A DNA stretch of 24,242 nucleotides from Candidatus Defluviibacterium haderslevense (GTDB lineage: Bacteria; Bacteroidota; Bacteroidia; Chitinophagales; Saprospiraceae): positions 1 through 24,242 of the forward strand of contig JADJRL010000004.1 in the NCBI GenBank assembly GCA_016712225.1, given 5' to 3'. Position 1 is the first letter of the stretch. The number at the start of each line of letters is the position of its first letter. The position numbers and the translations under genes were made by a program. Positions 1 to 11,001 of the stretch are shown here, piece by piece. Below the pieces are notes generated by a model. It searched no databases. It saw only the letters and a program-made list of their open reading frames with translations, and had not been told where the DNA came from.

Positions 1-171
1 CCTCAAACCACCATTGAAACCCGCCATACCCGACGTAAAAGCCAGGCCAATTGGGATGCATTGGAACGAATGATTAGCGCTGATCAAGAAATCGTGTCAC
101 TACAGCATGGAACTGCCAGAAATCACATATCAATTCAGTTCATTCTAAACCCAAATATAATAGAAGTTTAA
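1..171 (+). CDS. 3' fragment of an unrecognised gene
   Basis: The first 57 codons are open in frame 1 and stop with TAA at 169-171. The start lies outside the window. The piece contains the stretch NWDALERMISADQEIVSL and ends NPNIIEV. I do not recognise a family. It sits directly before a lipA remnant that should itself have at least 200 more residues upstream, so this open frame may be unrelated sequence or an error-laden part of the same gene. Sequence quality at this end of the window appears poor, so the reading frame is uncertain. Confidence 0.2.
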   Translation, partial: PQTTIETRHTRRKSQANWDALERMISADQEIVSLQHGTARNHISIQFILNPNIIEV

Positions 172-198
172 ATTAAATACAACGTACTAAGCTGTATA

Positions 199-473
199 GA
201 AACCGGACTAGGCCGGAATTATGTTAGGTTACAGGGTGAGACAAAAGAAGAAGTTTTAATGGTTATGCGGATGGTTGTTGCTGGCCTCAGTTGTTGAAAT
301 TTTGTGACTTTAGAAAAATAATGCTTCAGCCTACTAGAAGGCCATTGGAAGTTGCAGCTTTTATTCACCCGGATGTATTTGCTGAATATAAGGAAATAGG
401 CTTAAAAAGGTTATGTATATGGCTTGGGCCTTTAGTTCGCTCCAGCTATCACGCCGAACGACATCTGGTCTAA
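199..473 (+). pseudogene. lipA: Lipoyl synthase C-terminal fragment, broken in several frames
   Basis: LipA is a radical SAM enzyme that inserts sulfur into protein-bound octanoyl groups. The C-terminal third is recognisable in three frames. AGIML is at about 209-225 and GETKEEVLMVM at 235-267. LQPTRR, FIHPDVFAEYKEIGL and the hallmark GPLVRSSYHAERH run through 291-473, ending in TAA at 471-473. At least two indels separate these pieces. The short segment that should read like GFKYVESG is garbled, so base substitutions are present too. No N-terminal CxxxxxC or CxxxCxxC clusters are in the window. Either this is a decayed gene, or a real lipA read with poor accuracy near a contig end. I favour the second because neighbouring genes show the same error type. 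The family call is firm, the intactness is not. Confidence 0.7.
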
Positions 474-588
474 ATGCCGATATTTGAATTTAATTGTTAT
501 GGTCTTTTCAGTATTAACCCTGAGTATTAGATCTGATAAATGTGTTTTCTTTGCATTTGTATTTGTTTTTATTCTAAATTTTTTGCAG

Positions 589-3500
589 ATGAGACTAAAT
601 TTGGCTTTTTGATATGGGTTCATTTCTTTTGTGTGAGCACTTTTTTTACCCAGAACTATGTTGTCAATAGTAGTACTGATACAGATGATGGCGTTTGCGA
701 TGGCGTTCACTGTAGTCCAGAGAGGCGATTAAAGCGCTGAAAGATGGCGATTTGAAGTACGATCACATTCAATATTACGGAGCTGGACCTGCTTAAAACT
801 ACCAAGTGGACCCTATCCTACCTGTAAACCAGATGATTTAACCATTATTGGAGAAACTCAACCAGGAGGACCTGGATCAGTGATCATCTTTTTTTTTCAA
901 ACAGAATTTTGGAGGAGTTCCTTTTGGACTATACTTAAATCAATTTTCTGTCAGTGGCCTAGGTTTTCCACCATGAATTATGCAGATCCTAATGACTCAT
1001 ATTTTGGTTTTTTGGTGATGCTGCAAAGGATGCTGCCAATTTAATGGAATTTATAATTGTATCGTTAATGGAATAATTTCACAGTTCCAGTTACGGTGGC
1101 TAGTTCGGTTTTGGTCAATCAAAGTTCGAATTTTACATTAAAAAATCCATTTTCGGATCGGACTCTACTTTTGAGTTCTATTACAGCCACAAAAAGCTGC
1201 GGTAAATATTGACCCATTGCAGGATCAAAAACGTTACCATAGATTCAAATATTTTTTTGTCAATACGAATAATGCTATTTCTTCCAGTGGTGGTATTTGT
1301 AGCATAACCAACAATATTTTCGGTGCTGTAGACACATCAAAAAACAATATTTTCTTTGCACCAACTTCTGGAATCGAACTGCTAGGTGGCGGGCCTCATA
1401 CAATCAATGATAATTTTTCATTTTCCAAAAACATTTGCAATTCGAAGTAACAATCTAAATCAAGATTTAAACATTTTCAGAAATAGATTCAATCAAGTTA
1501 CATCTGATATTATTTTAAATGGAAATACAAATGCAACTTATAACATTGCTCGTAATTATGGAAGAGATGGGCTTACTTTATCTCTCTTAATCTACAAAAT
1601 GCCTATACTTTAAATTTAGAACGAAATGATATAAAAAACTATAATTCCTTTTATCTAAATAATCTAGAGCCTGGGATTTTAAAAGCCCGATATATTGATA
1701 ATCTAATACAGTGTATAAACAATAATGTAGTATCATTAAATGGTAGCAACTTTCCGCACCAGGTAATCCAACCATTACTTCTGTGAATCGAGATCAAATC
1801 GTTGGTACCGGAAATCCAACTGATTCCATAGTAGTTTATGCAAACCGACGAACCCGGCTGTCCTAATGCCAATTGTCAAGGTGGATTTGAACTCGGACGA
1901 ACACAAGCAAATAATTTAGGTAATTGGACATTGAATGTCGCTTATCCAAATCAACATAGCATTTCTGCATATCAATTCAAAAGCAATACAGCCGCGACTC
2001 CAAGTATTTATTCAGAATTCTCCAATTGCTATAAATGTACACAGCCTATCAAGTCTACTTTTTCACAAACTATCTGTAAGGGACAAAGTATATTATTCAG
2101 AGGAAAACTTTATAACGAAGCAAATCCTAAAGATTCATTTAATGTGACTGGTGATGGAGTAAGTATATGTGATTCTGTGTTCGTTGTAAATATTCAATTT
2201 CAAAATGGCATACGTCAAATGATTGATGTACCAATTTGTTTTAATGATACCACTAGAATCGGTGGAAAAGAAATTTCAAAATTAAATCCAATTGATTCAA
2301 TAACTAATTTAAAAATGTCTTCGGATGCGATAGTATTGTTGTTCTTAATGGAATCGAAAGAGGTTTATCTACTTACACTAAAACAATATGTTCCAATGCT
2401 AGTGAAACTATTGGAGGAACAGTATTTGACAAAAACAATCCTAAAGGCACGGCTATACTCAAAGGTCAATCCGCATTTGGCTGCGACAGCGTAGTTTTTG
2501 TAGATTTAACCATTAAAAACTTTACGGTCTTTGATCTAAAAAGAGACATGTGTCCAAATACTCAATTGACTATAGGTACTGAAGTGTTTGATGCTGCAAG
2601 GCCAAGCGGAAGTGTCACTCTTATGGGAGCTTCAAGTACAGGATGTGATAGCATTGTCAATGTAACGCTTAACTATCCTAATAATACTGCTTTGGTAAAC
2701 TCGATCTTTGCCCTGAAGACAGTATTTTCATTGGTGGTAGTAAAGGTCGGTATTTTAGCGCACGAAATCCCATCGATACATTAACATTAACCAATGGTTC
2801 ATCATTTGGCTGTGACAGTATCATTTTTGTAAACTTAAATATTCTTAAGAATGGAACTGGTGTTTATAAAGCCGATATTTGTCGAAGAGATACACTCGTT
2901 TTACAAGGTGAAACATTTTCTTCAGGAAGAACAACTGGTATATTAAAAGTTGCCAATGGATCAACCAATGGCTGCGATTCCATTGTTCAAGTTGACCTCA
3001 CGGTAATTCCCGATGCCAATGGTCAATTGGATACTACGCTTTGTGAAAATGATACCTTGAGATTATTTGGAGAGGATTTCTTCAAAGCCAAGCCATCTGG
3101 ACCCATAAGAATTATAAAAGGCTCATCCAGATTGTGTGACAGCTTCTTATTAGTCAATGCTACATTTGTTAAAGAATCTTTTGGTAATTTCTCAACTACA
3201 ATTTGTAAAAAAAGATAGTATCAAAATTCAAAATGTAACTTTTTCAGCAAACAAAACATCAGGTACTTTAATCGTAAAAAAAGGATCTGCAAATGGTTGC
3301 GATTCTACCGTTACGGTCAACATTAATATCGCCCCTTCAATAAATGCTCAATTCACCAAAGAAAATTTGGATTGTAATGTACCGAATACCGGACGAATTG
3401 TAGTGAATAATATATCAGGAGGTATTGGTCCGTTTAATGTATCCATTGATAATCAGGCAAGCCTTCCTTTTACACCCGACCTTGATCTAGCTAATCTAAG

Positions 3501-4115
3501 TTTTGGATCTCATCGAGTTAAAATATTAGACCAATTCGGCTGTGATACTACCTATACACTAAATATCGACACAGTTAGTACCCTACAATTGGTGCTACCG
3601 AATGATGTTACGATTGATAAGGGCGCTTCTGTATTGATCAAACCATCCACCAATTTTGTTCCTACCATAATTACATGGACGCCGGTAGCTAATCTAAGTT
3701 GTACGGATTGCCTTGAACCAACTGCCAAGCCTGATGTAACAACCAACTATTTGTTGACTCTGGAAGATGCTAATGGTTGTACTGTAAGCGATAATATGAA
3801 TATTACGGTTCGTGTTGAAGAAGCTGATATTTATATCCCTACTGTATTTTCTCCTAATGGGGATAATATCAATGACATATTTGAAGTCGTTTTCCATTTT
3901 CCTGATAAAACGAAAATTAATGTATTTCAAATATTCGACCGTTGGGGTAACCAACTTTATGAAAAAGTAAATGGTACAATCGGTGAAAAAATTGGATGGA
4001 ATGGCGAATTCAAAGGTAAAAAAGTAAACCCGGTGTTTATGTCTATGCCATACAGTATGAAGCCATAGATGAAGAACCAAAATGGCGCAAGGGCGGAATT
4101 ACTTTGTTAAGGTAA
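589..4115 (+). CDS. Large secreted CSLREA / beta-helix-like protein with Cys repeats and a T9SS type B sorting domain (frameshifted as read)
   Basis: A single surface or secreted protein of about 1175 residues can be followed across many frame changes. In order: a hydrophobic N-terminus (MRLNLAF, then [13 protein letters not shown] after a T5 run at 604-608 that needs one more T); the CSLREA signature around 640-730 ([10 protein letters not shown], then C-S-x-REAI); a region with [13 protein letters not shown] typical of these beta-helix proteins (~830-890); beta-helix-like sequence to ~1750; an Ig-like module ([23 protein letters not shown]) at ~1760-2040; eight Cys repeats; and a C-terminal sorting domain ([14 protein letters not shown], then [17 protein letters not shown]). 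A missing base near 4030 moves the true end (NPGVYVYAI to KGGITLLR) to TAA at 4113-4115. Further indels lie near 710, 1390-1440, 1610, 1755, 1845, 2320, 2700 and 3196-3212. An alternative start is 540. Export by the type IX system is inferred from the C-terminal domain. Confidence 0.75.
2050..3345 (+). repeat. Eight tandem ~52-residue Cys-containing repeats inside the T9SS-B protein
   Basis: Eight protein-level repeats follow each other about every 150-170 nt, beginning near 2064, 2228, 2383, 2543, 2705, 2872, 3033 and 3192. Each has the pattern xxCxxDxxxxxGxxF...P.G......GSSxGCDSxVxVxL. The first Cys is in motifs such as [24 protein letters not shown] and TICKKD. The second Cys lies in a near-invariant GCDS. 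Unit 2 to 3 and unit 4 to 5 cross frameshifts. Two Cys per unit suggest one disulfide per module. Such repeats are common in long Saprospiraceae surface proteins. Their ligand is unknown. Confidence 0.7.
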
Positions 4116-4318
4116 GAATCATAATTTCTGATCTGGCGATCTAACTGATCTTGAATTTTAGTTTAAGTCCAAGGATTTGTTCTAATTAAAGAAAATTACT
4201 ATAGTGTATTGCTATCAATAGGCATATAGCGTATTTTAAAATCTATGATTTATGATAGAAAAGCATAAATTATCTTCAATGATGAGTAATTTTAACCCAG
4301 AATCTATGCTTAAATTAT

Positions 4319-7300
4319 ATGATCGAAACCACAGTTTACCAGCCCAAACATAAAATACGGATCCTAACAGCAGCCTCACTTTTTGATGGTCATGATGCCG
4401 CCATTAATATCATGCGTCGCATTATGCAATCCAGTGGCGCCGAGATCATCCACCTTGGTCATAATCGATCAGCTTTGGAAATTGTTGATGCCGCTATTCA
4501 AGAGGATGTACAAGGTATTGCCATTACATCTTACCAAGGAGGTCACAATGAATTTTTTAAATATATCTATGACTTACTCAAGGAAAAAAATTGCGGTCAC
4601 ATCAAACTTTTTGGCGGTGGTGGTGGAACCATTCTTCCGTCCGAAATAGCGGACTTACATCAATATGGAATAACCAGAATCTATTCACCAGACGATGGAA
4701 GACATATGGGACTTCAAGGAATGATCAATGATCTTCTCAAACAATGTGACTTTGAGACCGGAGCTTCACTAAATGGAGAAGTCAAAGAATTAAAAGCAGG
4801 GAATGTTAGAGCAGTAGCTCGTCTTATTTCTGCAGTTGAAAATTTTCCTGATACAGCTAAAGAATTATTAGCAACAATACCAAAAGGTCCATCTAATAAA
4901 CAAACACTCGTTCTAGGAATTACAGGAACAGGAGGTGCAGGAAAGTCAAGTTTGGTTGATGAGATCATTAGAAGATTTATTTTAGATTTTCCAGAAAAAA
5001 CCATTGGCATTTTATCAGTAGATCCAAGTAAAAGACGAACCGGAGGTGCTCTATTAGGTGATAGAATACGCATGAACGCAATCCATCCAGAATTCCATCA
5101 CAACAGGGTATTTATGCGATCTTTAGCTACGAGACAATCTAATCTTGCTCTTTCACCACATATTAAAAAATGCTTTAGACATTTTAAAAGCAGCATCATT
5201 TGATTTAATTATACTAGAGACTTCAGGTATTGGTCAATCCGATACCGAAATTATCGATTTCTCAGATGTTTCGCTATACGTTATGACACCTGAATATGGT
5301 GCTGCAACTCAATTAGAAAAAATTGACATGCTTGATTTTGCAGATCTCATTGCGATTAATAAATTTGATAAACGAGGCGCATTAGATGCCCTTCGCGATG
5401 TCCGAAAACAATATCAACGCAACAAACAATTATGGGATATATCCATAGATGAGATGCCGGTTTATGGAACAATCGCATCACAATTCAATGATCCGGGAAT
5501 GAATTTATTGTATGAAAAATTAATTTTAAATATTAATAAAAAACTAAACACTCCTTGGAAATCAACTTTAGGTCTTCCTACCGGTGAATCCGAAAAAATT
5601 TATATCATTCCACCAGGCAGAACCCGATATCTTTCTGAAATTTCAGACAGCAATCGCAAATATGATCAATGGTCTATAAAACAAGCCGAACAAGCTCAAA
5701 AATGGCAATCATTAAAAATAACTGAAGACTTGGTTTCTTCTGATGTCAAACCAGAAATCAAAAAACAAACTTTAGAAATTGAAAAAACTATAGACGGAAT
5801 TACCCGATCTATTCTTGAGGAATGGGAAACGAAAAAAAAGGAATACAAAAACGATCATTTTATTTATAAAGTTCGAGACAAAGAAATAAGTGTTCCTACC
5901 TTCACAACATCCCTTTCGCATTCAAGAATTCCAAGGGTTTGTCTACCAGATTACAAAGGTTGGTACGATATCATAAAATGGTCATTACAAGAAAATGTGC
6001 CCGGCGAATTTCCATATGCAGCAGGTGTATTTCCATTCAAGCGTAAAGAAGAAGACCCAACCAGAATGTTCGCTGGCGAAGGCGGACCTGAGCGCACCAA
6101 CCGACGTTTCCATTATGTCTCAGTAGATATGCCTGCTAATCGCCTTTCTACCGCATTTGACTCAGTAACTTTATATGGAGAAGATCCAGATTACCGGCGG
6201 ATATTTTTGGAAAAGTTGGAAATTCAGGTGTGAGTATTTGTAGTCTCGATGACGCCAAAAAATTATATTCTGGTTTTGATCTATGTAATCCCAGGACATC
6301 TGTTTCCATGACAATCAATGGTCCTGCGGCGACGATATGTGCCTTTTTTATGAATACTGCTATCGATCAACAATGCGAACTATACATTAAAGCCAATGGA
6401 TTAGAGCACAAAGTTGAAGCTGCACTAAAAGCAAAATTTGATGACCAAAATCTTCCACGACCAAAATATGATGGCGAACTTCCACCTGGAAATAATGGAT
6501 TGGGTTTGATGTTTTTGGGATTATCCGGAGATCAAATTCTAGAAGCGCCTATTTATGAAGAATTAAAAAACAAAGCACTAAGCTCCGTTAGAGGCACTGT
6601 ACAAGCTGACATACTCAAAGAAGATCAGGCGCAAAATACCTGTATCTTTTCAACTGAATTTTCTCTCAAATTAATGGGTGATGTTCAAGATTATTTCATT
6701 CAAAAAAATGTTCGAAATTTTTATTCTGTTTCGATCAGTGGATATCACATTGCAGAAGCTGGGGCTAATCCGATTTCACAATTAGCATTTACTTTAGCGA
6801 ATGGTTTTACTTTTGTAGAATACTACCTTTCCAGAGGAATGCATATTGATGATTTTGCACCGAATTTATCTTTCTTTTTTCTAATGGCGTTGATCCGGAA
6901 TATGCAGTTATCGGAAGAGTTGCTAGAAAAATCTGGGCTAAGGCCATGAAGATAAAATACAATGCCAATGAAAGAAGTCAAATGTTGAAATATCACATAC
7001 AAACTTCTGGTCGATCCCTGCATGCACAAGAAATTTCTTTTAACGATATCAGAACGACACTCCAAGCATTATATGCCATCTATGATAATTGTAATTCACT
7101 ACACACTAATGCCTATGATGAAGCTATAACAACTCCAACTGAAGAATCGGTGCGAAGAGCCATGGCCATTCAACTCATCATCAATAACGAATTGGGTCTA
7201 GCTAAAAATGAAAATCCATTACAAGGATCTTTTATCATAGAAGAATTAACTGAACTTGTGGAAGAAGCTGTACTTATGGAATTCGATAGAATTTCAGAGC

Positions 7301-7689
7301 GAGGTGGTGTATTAGGAGCTATGGAAACGATGTATCAACGCAGTAAAATCCAAGAAGAATCCTTGTATTACGAAACACTCAAACATACTGGTGAATATCC
7401 TATAATAGGTGTCAATACCTTCTTAAGTAAAGATGGCTCTCCAACCATTTTGCCTAAAGAAGTTATACGCGCTACTGATGAAGAAAAAAAGGATCAAATC
7501 CATGCATTAGAAAATTTGAAAAAAGCCAATATCAGTGTTTCAGATAATCATTTGAAAAATTTACAATTGATGGCCATTAAAAATAAAAATATTTTTGAAG
7601 AATTGATTGAAGCTACAAAATATTGCTCCCTAGGACAAATTACTCAGGCATTATATGCTGTTGGTGGAAAGTATCGAAGGAACATGTAA
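4319..7689 (+). CDS. icmF: Fused B12-dependent acyl-CoA mutase, IcmF type (three apparent frameshifts)
   Basis: IcmF interconverts isobutyryl-CoA and n-butyryl-CoA (or related acyl-CoAs) with adenosylcobalamin, using an internal G-protein chaperone. With frames joined the protein is about 1123 residues, normal for IcmF. Order: a cobalamin-binding domain with the DxH motif (D23, H25 in SLFDGHDAA) and a GGGGG loop; a GTPase domain with Walker A TGTGGAGKSS near residue 200; and a mutase barrel with FAGEGGPERTNRRFHYVS, SVSMTINGPA and SISGYHIAEAGANP. Breaks: A6 at 5165-5170 should be A5 (giving HIKNALDILKAA); one base is missing near 6195-6198 (YRPDIFGKVGNSG); T6 at 6875-6880 should be T7 (SFFFSNGVDPEY). 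All three repairs restore highly conserved sequence, so I read sequencing errors rather than a pseudogene. It would act in branched-chain or odd-chain acyl-CoA metabolism. The exact substrate cannot be set by eye. Confidence 0.9.
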
Positions 7690-7784
7690 GGGATCAATAA
7701 AAATTATTTAATTTTACCATCATCAATAAAAAAAGAAGCACTTCTTAAAAATAATAATTAAAACAGAATGTCAAAAATTACATT

Positions 7785-9292
7785 ATGATTAGATTTTTTT
7801 TTCTGATACTATTATTCATCAATATTGCAGAGAACAATCTTAGTGCCAACACAATCATCGTTGGTGTCAATCAGACTTATACTTCTATCCAATCAGCTTA
7901 CAATATAGCCAAACCTGGTGATACCATTCTTGTAAATGAAGGTATATATACCCAAACCGAATATCTGAGCGGTACTAAAGGTAATGACAAAAACAATATT
8001 TACGTCATTTCAAAAAAAAGACACGGTGCAATCTATAGAGGTGGGTCAGAAGCTTGGCATTTAAGTTCCGTTTCCTATATTGTTATCGAAGGGTTTGTGT
8101 TCGAACAACAAACCGGTAATGGTGTCAACATGGACGATTCAGGAAGTTTAGTGAATCCTTCTACAAATATTGCAATAATCCACTGCATATTTAGAGATAT
8201 TAAAGCAACCGGAAACAATGACTTATTAAAATTGTCAGGATTGGATTTTTTCTCAATATCAGAATGTACATTTTTAAATGGAAGCCTCGGAAGCTCAGGT
8301 AGTGGAATTGATATGGTAGGATGCCACAATGGTAGAATTAATAAATGCACTTTTGAAAACATGGGTGCCAATAGTATCCAAATGAAAGGAGGAAGTCAAT
8401 ACATCCGGATTGAAAAAAACTTTTTTAAAAAAGGTGGGCAACGAGCAATCAATATTGGCGGAAGTACCGGGTTGGCATTTTTTAGACCTCAGAATGCAAC
8501 ATTTGAGGCTGCAGATATAAATGTATGGTCGAACATATTCATTGAATCTGACACACCCATTGCATTTGTAGGATGTATCCGAAGTAAAGTGGTAAACAAT
8601 ACCATAATCAATCCGGTAATTTGGATTTTTAGAATACTTCAGGAAACGGTTGACCCCAATCGTTTTGCTCCTTGTGGAATGAATGAATTTACAAATAACA
8701 TTATTTATTTCCCAAATAATATTAGAACGATTGTTAATATTGGACCAAATACAGATCCTTCTTCATTTATTTTTTCAAATAACTTATGGTACAATCATCA
8801 GAATCCAAGTTTTAATCAATACAATTTACCTGTAGCAGAAACCGGAAGTATCAAAGGCAAGGATCCATTATTTGTAAACTTAACACAAGAAAATTTTAAT
8901 CTTTTAAAAGCTCACCAGCCATTGGTCAAGGCAAATCGGTGATCGCACCTATTGAAGATTATAATGGAAATCTTTTTGAAATTACCAACCGATCAATTGG
9001 AGCCATAGAATATCAAAAAGTAAGCAATAATGATGATTTAAATACTTCATCCATGTTAGTTTATCCAAATCCATCTAAAGGATTAATACATATTATTTCC
9101 GACCTTATAAAAGGTGAACATTTAAAAATAACAATTTTTTCAATCCAAGGAAACTTTATAAAAAGCATACCAATTAATACTACAACAAACCCATCCATCG
9201 ACTTGCAAATGAATGATGGAACTTACATGTATATCATAGAAGATTCAAAAGAGAAAATTCTCAAAAGATCCTTGTTATTGATTTCAAAATAA
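7785..9292 (+). CDS. Secreted right-handed beta-helix protein with T9SS type A sorting domain (one apparent frameshift)
   Basis: About 502 residues when joined. The N-terminus is a signal peptide (MIRFFFLILLFINIAENNLSAN). Residues ~25-50 (TSIQSAYNIAKPGDTILVNEG) match the opening coil of pectate-lyase-like beta-helix proteins. Repeated short strands then follow (IIHCIFRDI, FSISECTFLNG, GRINKCTFENM, IRIEKNFFKK). The helix closes with the family's usual SPAIGQG and IGAIEY. The C-terminus (LVYPNPSKGLIHI through KRSLLLISK) is a type A T9SS sorting domain. A4 at 8906-8909 lacks one A, so the frame breaks just before SSPAIGQG. The second part, read alone, starts at 8939. The likely role is an extracellular polysaccharide-active or adhesive protein. 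No catalytic residues could be assigned. Confidence 0.8.
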
Positions 9293-9323
9293 CTTTAAGC
9301 GTAGTTAGTAAAAGGTTTCCTTT

Positions 9324-9947
9324 ATGGAGTGGTTGATCAAAGGCGTATTGTTAGGCATTAGTATTGGCCTTTTGGTGGGGCCTTTGTTTTTTGCATTGAT
9401 ACAAGCAGGTATGGAATATGGATTCCGCAAAGGATTTCTTTTTGCAGCAGGAATTTGGATTAGTGATTTCATTCTATTAATGCTCACCTATTTTATATTT
9501 AAAAATATTCCACTACCTACAAACACAGATGATATCAGTCCGATTCTTATAGTTATCTGCGCTGCAGCATTTATATTAATTGGTTTAAACATTATGCTCT
9601 CACCAACAAAAAAAATGGATCATCAATATCTTCCTACTTCTAAATTATGGACAGTCTTGGTCACAAAAGGTTTTATTGTTAACACCATGAATCCATCTGC
9701 ATTTTTAATTTGGATGAGTGTTGCGACTATTGCCAATAAAATAACTTTAAAACCCAGTGGCACAGAAATTCTTATGTTCTATTTGAGCATTGGTATCACC
9801 ATCATTGGTTTAGATTTGTTGAAAATATTCTTAGGTAAGAAAATTGCTTTAAAATTCAAGGATGGTATCCTGTCAAAATTCAAATATGTGTCGGGCGTTT
9901 TTTTTATAATTAATGGGTTATATTTGGTGTACGTCGCCATATTCTAA
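9324..9947 (+). CDS. LysE-type translocator (amino-acid exporter family)
   Basis: A 207-residue inner-membrane protein with about six hydrophobic segments (near residues 4-27, 36-58, 68-88, 110-135, 145-165 and 187-205). The first segment carries GISIGLLVGPLFFALIQ, matching the conserved GxxxGPxxxxxxxxxxxxG opening of LysE/RhtB transporters. The segment near residue 118 has NTMNPSAFLIWM, the conserved NPxxxxxW block. Length is normal. It starts 31 nt after the beta-helix gene on the same strand and could be co-transcribed. The substrate is unknown: many Bacteroidota members of this family are uncharacterised. Confidence 0.8.
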   Translation: MEWLIKGVLLGISIGLLVGPLFFALIQAGMEYGFRKGFLFAAGIWISDFILLMLTYFIFKNIPLPTNTDDISPILIVICAAAFILIGLNIMLSPTKKMDHQYLPTSKLWTVLVTKGFIVNTMNPSAFLIWMSVATIANKITLKPSGTEILMFYLSIGITIIGLDLLKIFLGKKIALKFKDGILSKFKYVSGVFFIINGLYLVYVAIF

Positions 9948-10045
9948 AATAAAAAAACAAAGTATAAACATTTTAACAATAATAATGCATGCTTATATTT
10001 TACCATTGAGAAAATAATGACACAAAAACTAATTAAATAAATATT

Positions 10046-10507
10046 CTATTCGTAATATTCAAAAAGATATTCATCCTTATATTCAATCTCATTCGCTATT
10101 AGTTCAGTTAGGTATTCTGATTTGAACGATACCTTTTTATGATGTATCTTTTGATTTTGAATATATTTATAAACTTTATCCAAATGAGATCGACTATAAG
10201 AAAATGCTCCAAATCCGCTTTGCCATTCAAATTTATTTTTGATTAGCCCCTTTTCGTTAATCCAATTATTGCTTGCTCTTTTTATATCTTTAACCAAATC
10301 AGAAATGGATATCGCAGGATTCAAACCTATTAATATATGAATATGATCTATCATACCATTTATTGCTAGCATTTTATGTCTATAGTTTTGTACAACAGCA
10401 GTTATATATTTATATAATTCTTCTTCCCATGTTTCACTTATAAAACTTTTTCTACCCTTCACTGCAAAAACCAATTGGATAATCAATTGTGTATATGTGT
10501 TACTCAT
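10046..10507 (-). mobile_element. Y1 (HUH) transposase of the REP-associated / IS200-like type
   Basis: A 153-residue single-strand DNA transposase. It has the HUH metal motif H55-x-H57 in MIDHIHILIGL, the WQSGFGAFSYS block near residues 95-105 that is characteristic of RAYT-like members, and the likely nucleophile Tyr115 in YKYIQNQKIHH. The ORF looks intact and complete, with no partner tnpB gene. Family members cut hairpin-flanked single-stranded DNA. Just upstream of its start codon are palindromes built on TTGCCCCGCTGGGGCAA (10532-10628), and beyond these lies a long hairpin array (11002-11600). This fits a transposase tied to a family of repetitive palindromes rather than a classical insertion sequence. 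No terminal inverted repeats or target-site duplications are apparent. Confidence 0.85.
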
Positions 10508-10531
10508 TATAAATTCATTGAATCAAACAGG

Positions 10532-10628
10532 TTGCCCCGCTGGGCAAATTAAAATCTAAAATTAACCTACAAAATAAATGCCATTTTATGGTATTTATTT
10601 TAGATAAGTAGTTGCCCCGCTGGGGCAA
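10532..10628. repeat. Pair of GC-rich palindromes flanking a long AT hairpin, next to the transposase start
   Basis: Palindrome 1 (10532-10547) has arms TTGCCC and GGGCAA with loop CGCT. Palindrome 2 (10612-10628) has arms TTGCCCC and GGGGCAA with loop GCT. Between them, 10571-10601 folds into a 14-bp stem (one G.T pair) with a TTT loop, from the arm AAAATAAATGCCAT and its complement. Degenerate relatives of the palindrome follow at 10674-10690 and 10739-10758. The stretches after palindrome 2 and after 10739 share TACATTGGTTTT, so a degraded ~130-nt unit is repeated. These look like substrate sites for the adjacent Y1 transposase. Confidence 0.65.
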
Positions 10629-10759
10629 TGATAATTCATACATTGGTTTTGCAGCTATTATTTTGATAAGACGAGCTTGCCCTGTTGAATCTTTTATAAT
10701 ACATACGATGGTGTTACAAATTTTATTTTGATATATGGAGATTGCTACGTTGGGGTAAT

Positions 10760-11001
10760 TTAAATAAATACATTGGTTTTATAATTTTGGTTTTGAGGCA
10801 AATAAATAGATTCAGGATACTTGAAACAAAGGGACTGCTATTATAAATATTTTGGGTATAATACTAAACATAAAAATATTCTTCTGTCAGATAAATACTT
10901 TTGATAAATCTCTATGTACGAGATTTTTAAAGCCAAGGCTATAACATCTTAATGAAACTTTAATTATACAAATTATATACCTTCTGTTCAATCTATGTAT
11001 A
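10760..11001. other. AT-rich gap without a gene
   Basis: No open frame or RNA gene stands out here. The stretch joins the palindromes near the transposase to the 49-nt hairpin array. Only a weak partial match to the array's AAATCTTT core appears, at about 10905. Confidence 0.5.

Noticed and set aside
4319..7689. Programmed frameshifting or split subunits in icmF
   Set aside because: The three breaks lie inside conserved blocks, at simple runs in two cases. IcmF is normally one chain, and the same error type occurs in unrelated genes here.
7733..7746. Terminator after icmF (AAGAAG-CA-CTTCTT)
   Set aside because: The two-base loop is too small and the plus strand lacks a T-tract after it.
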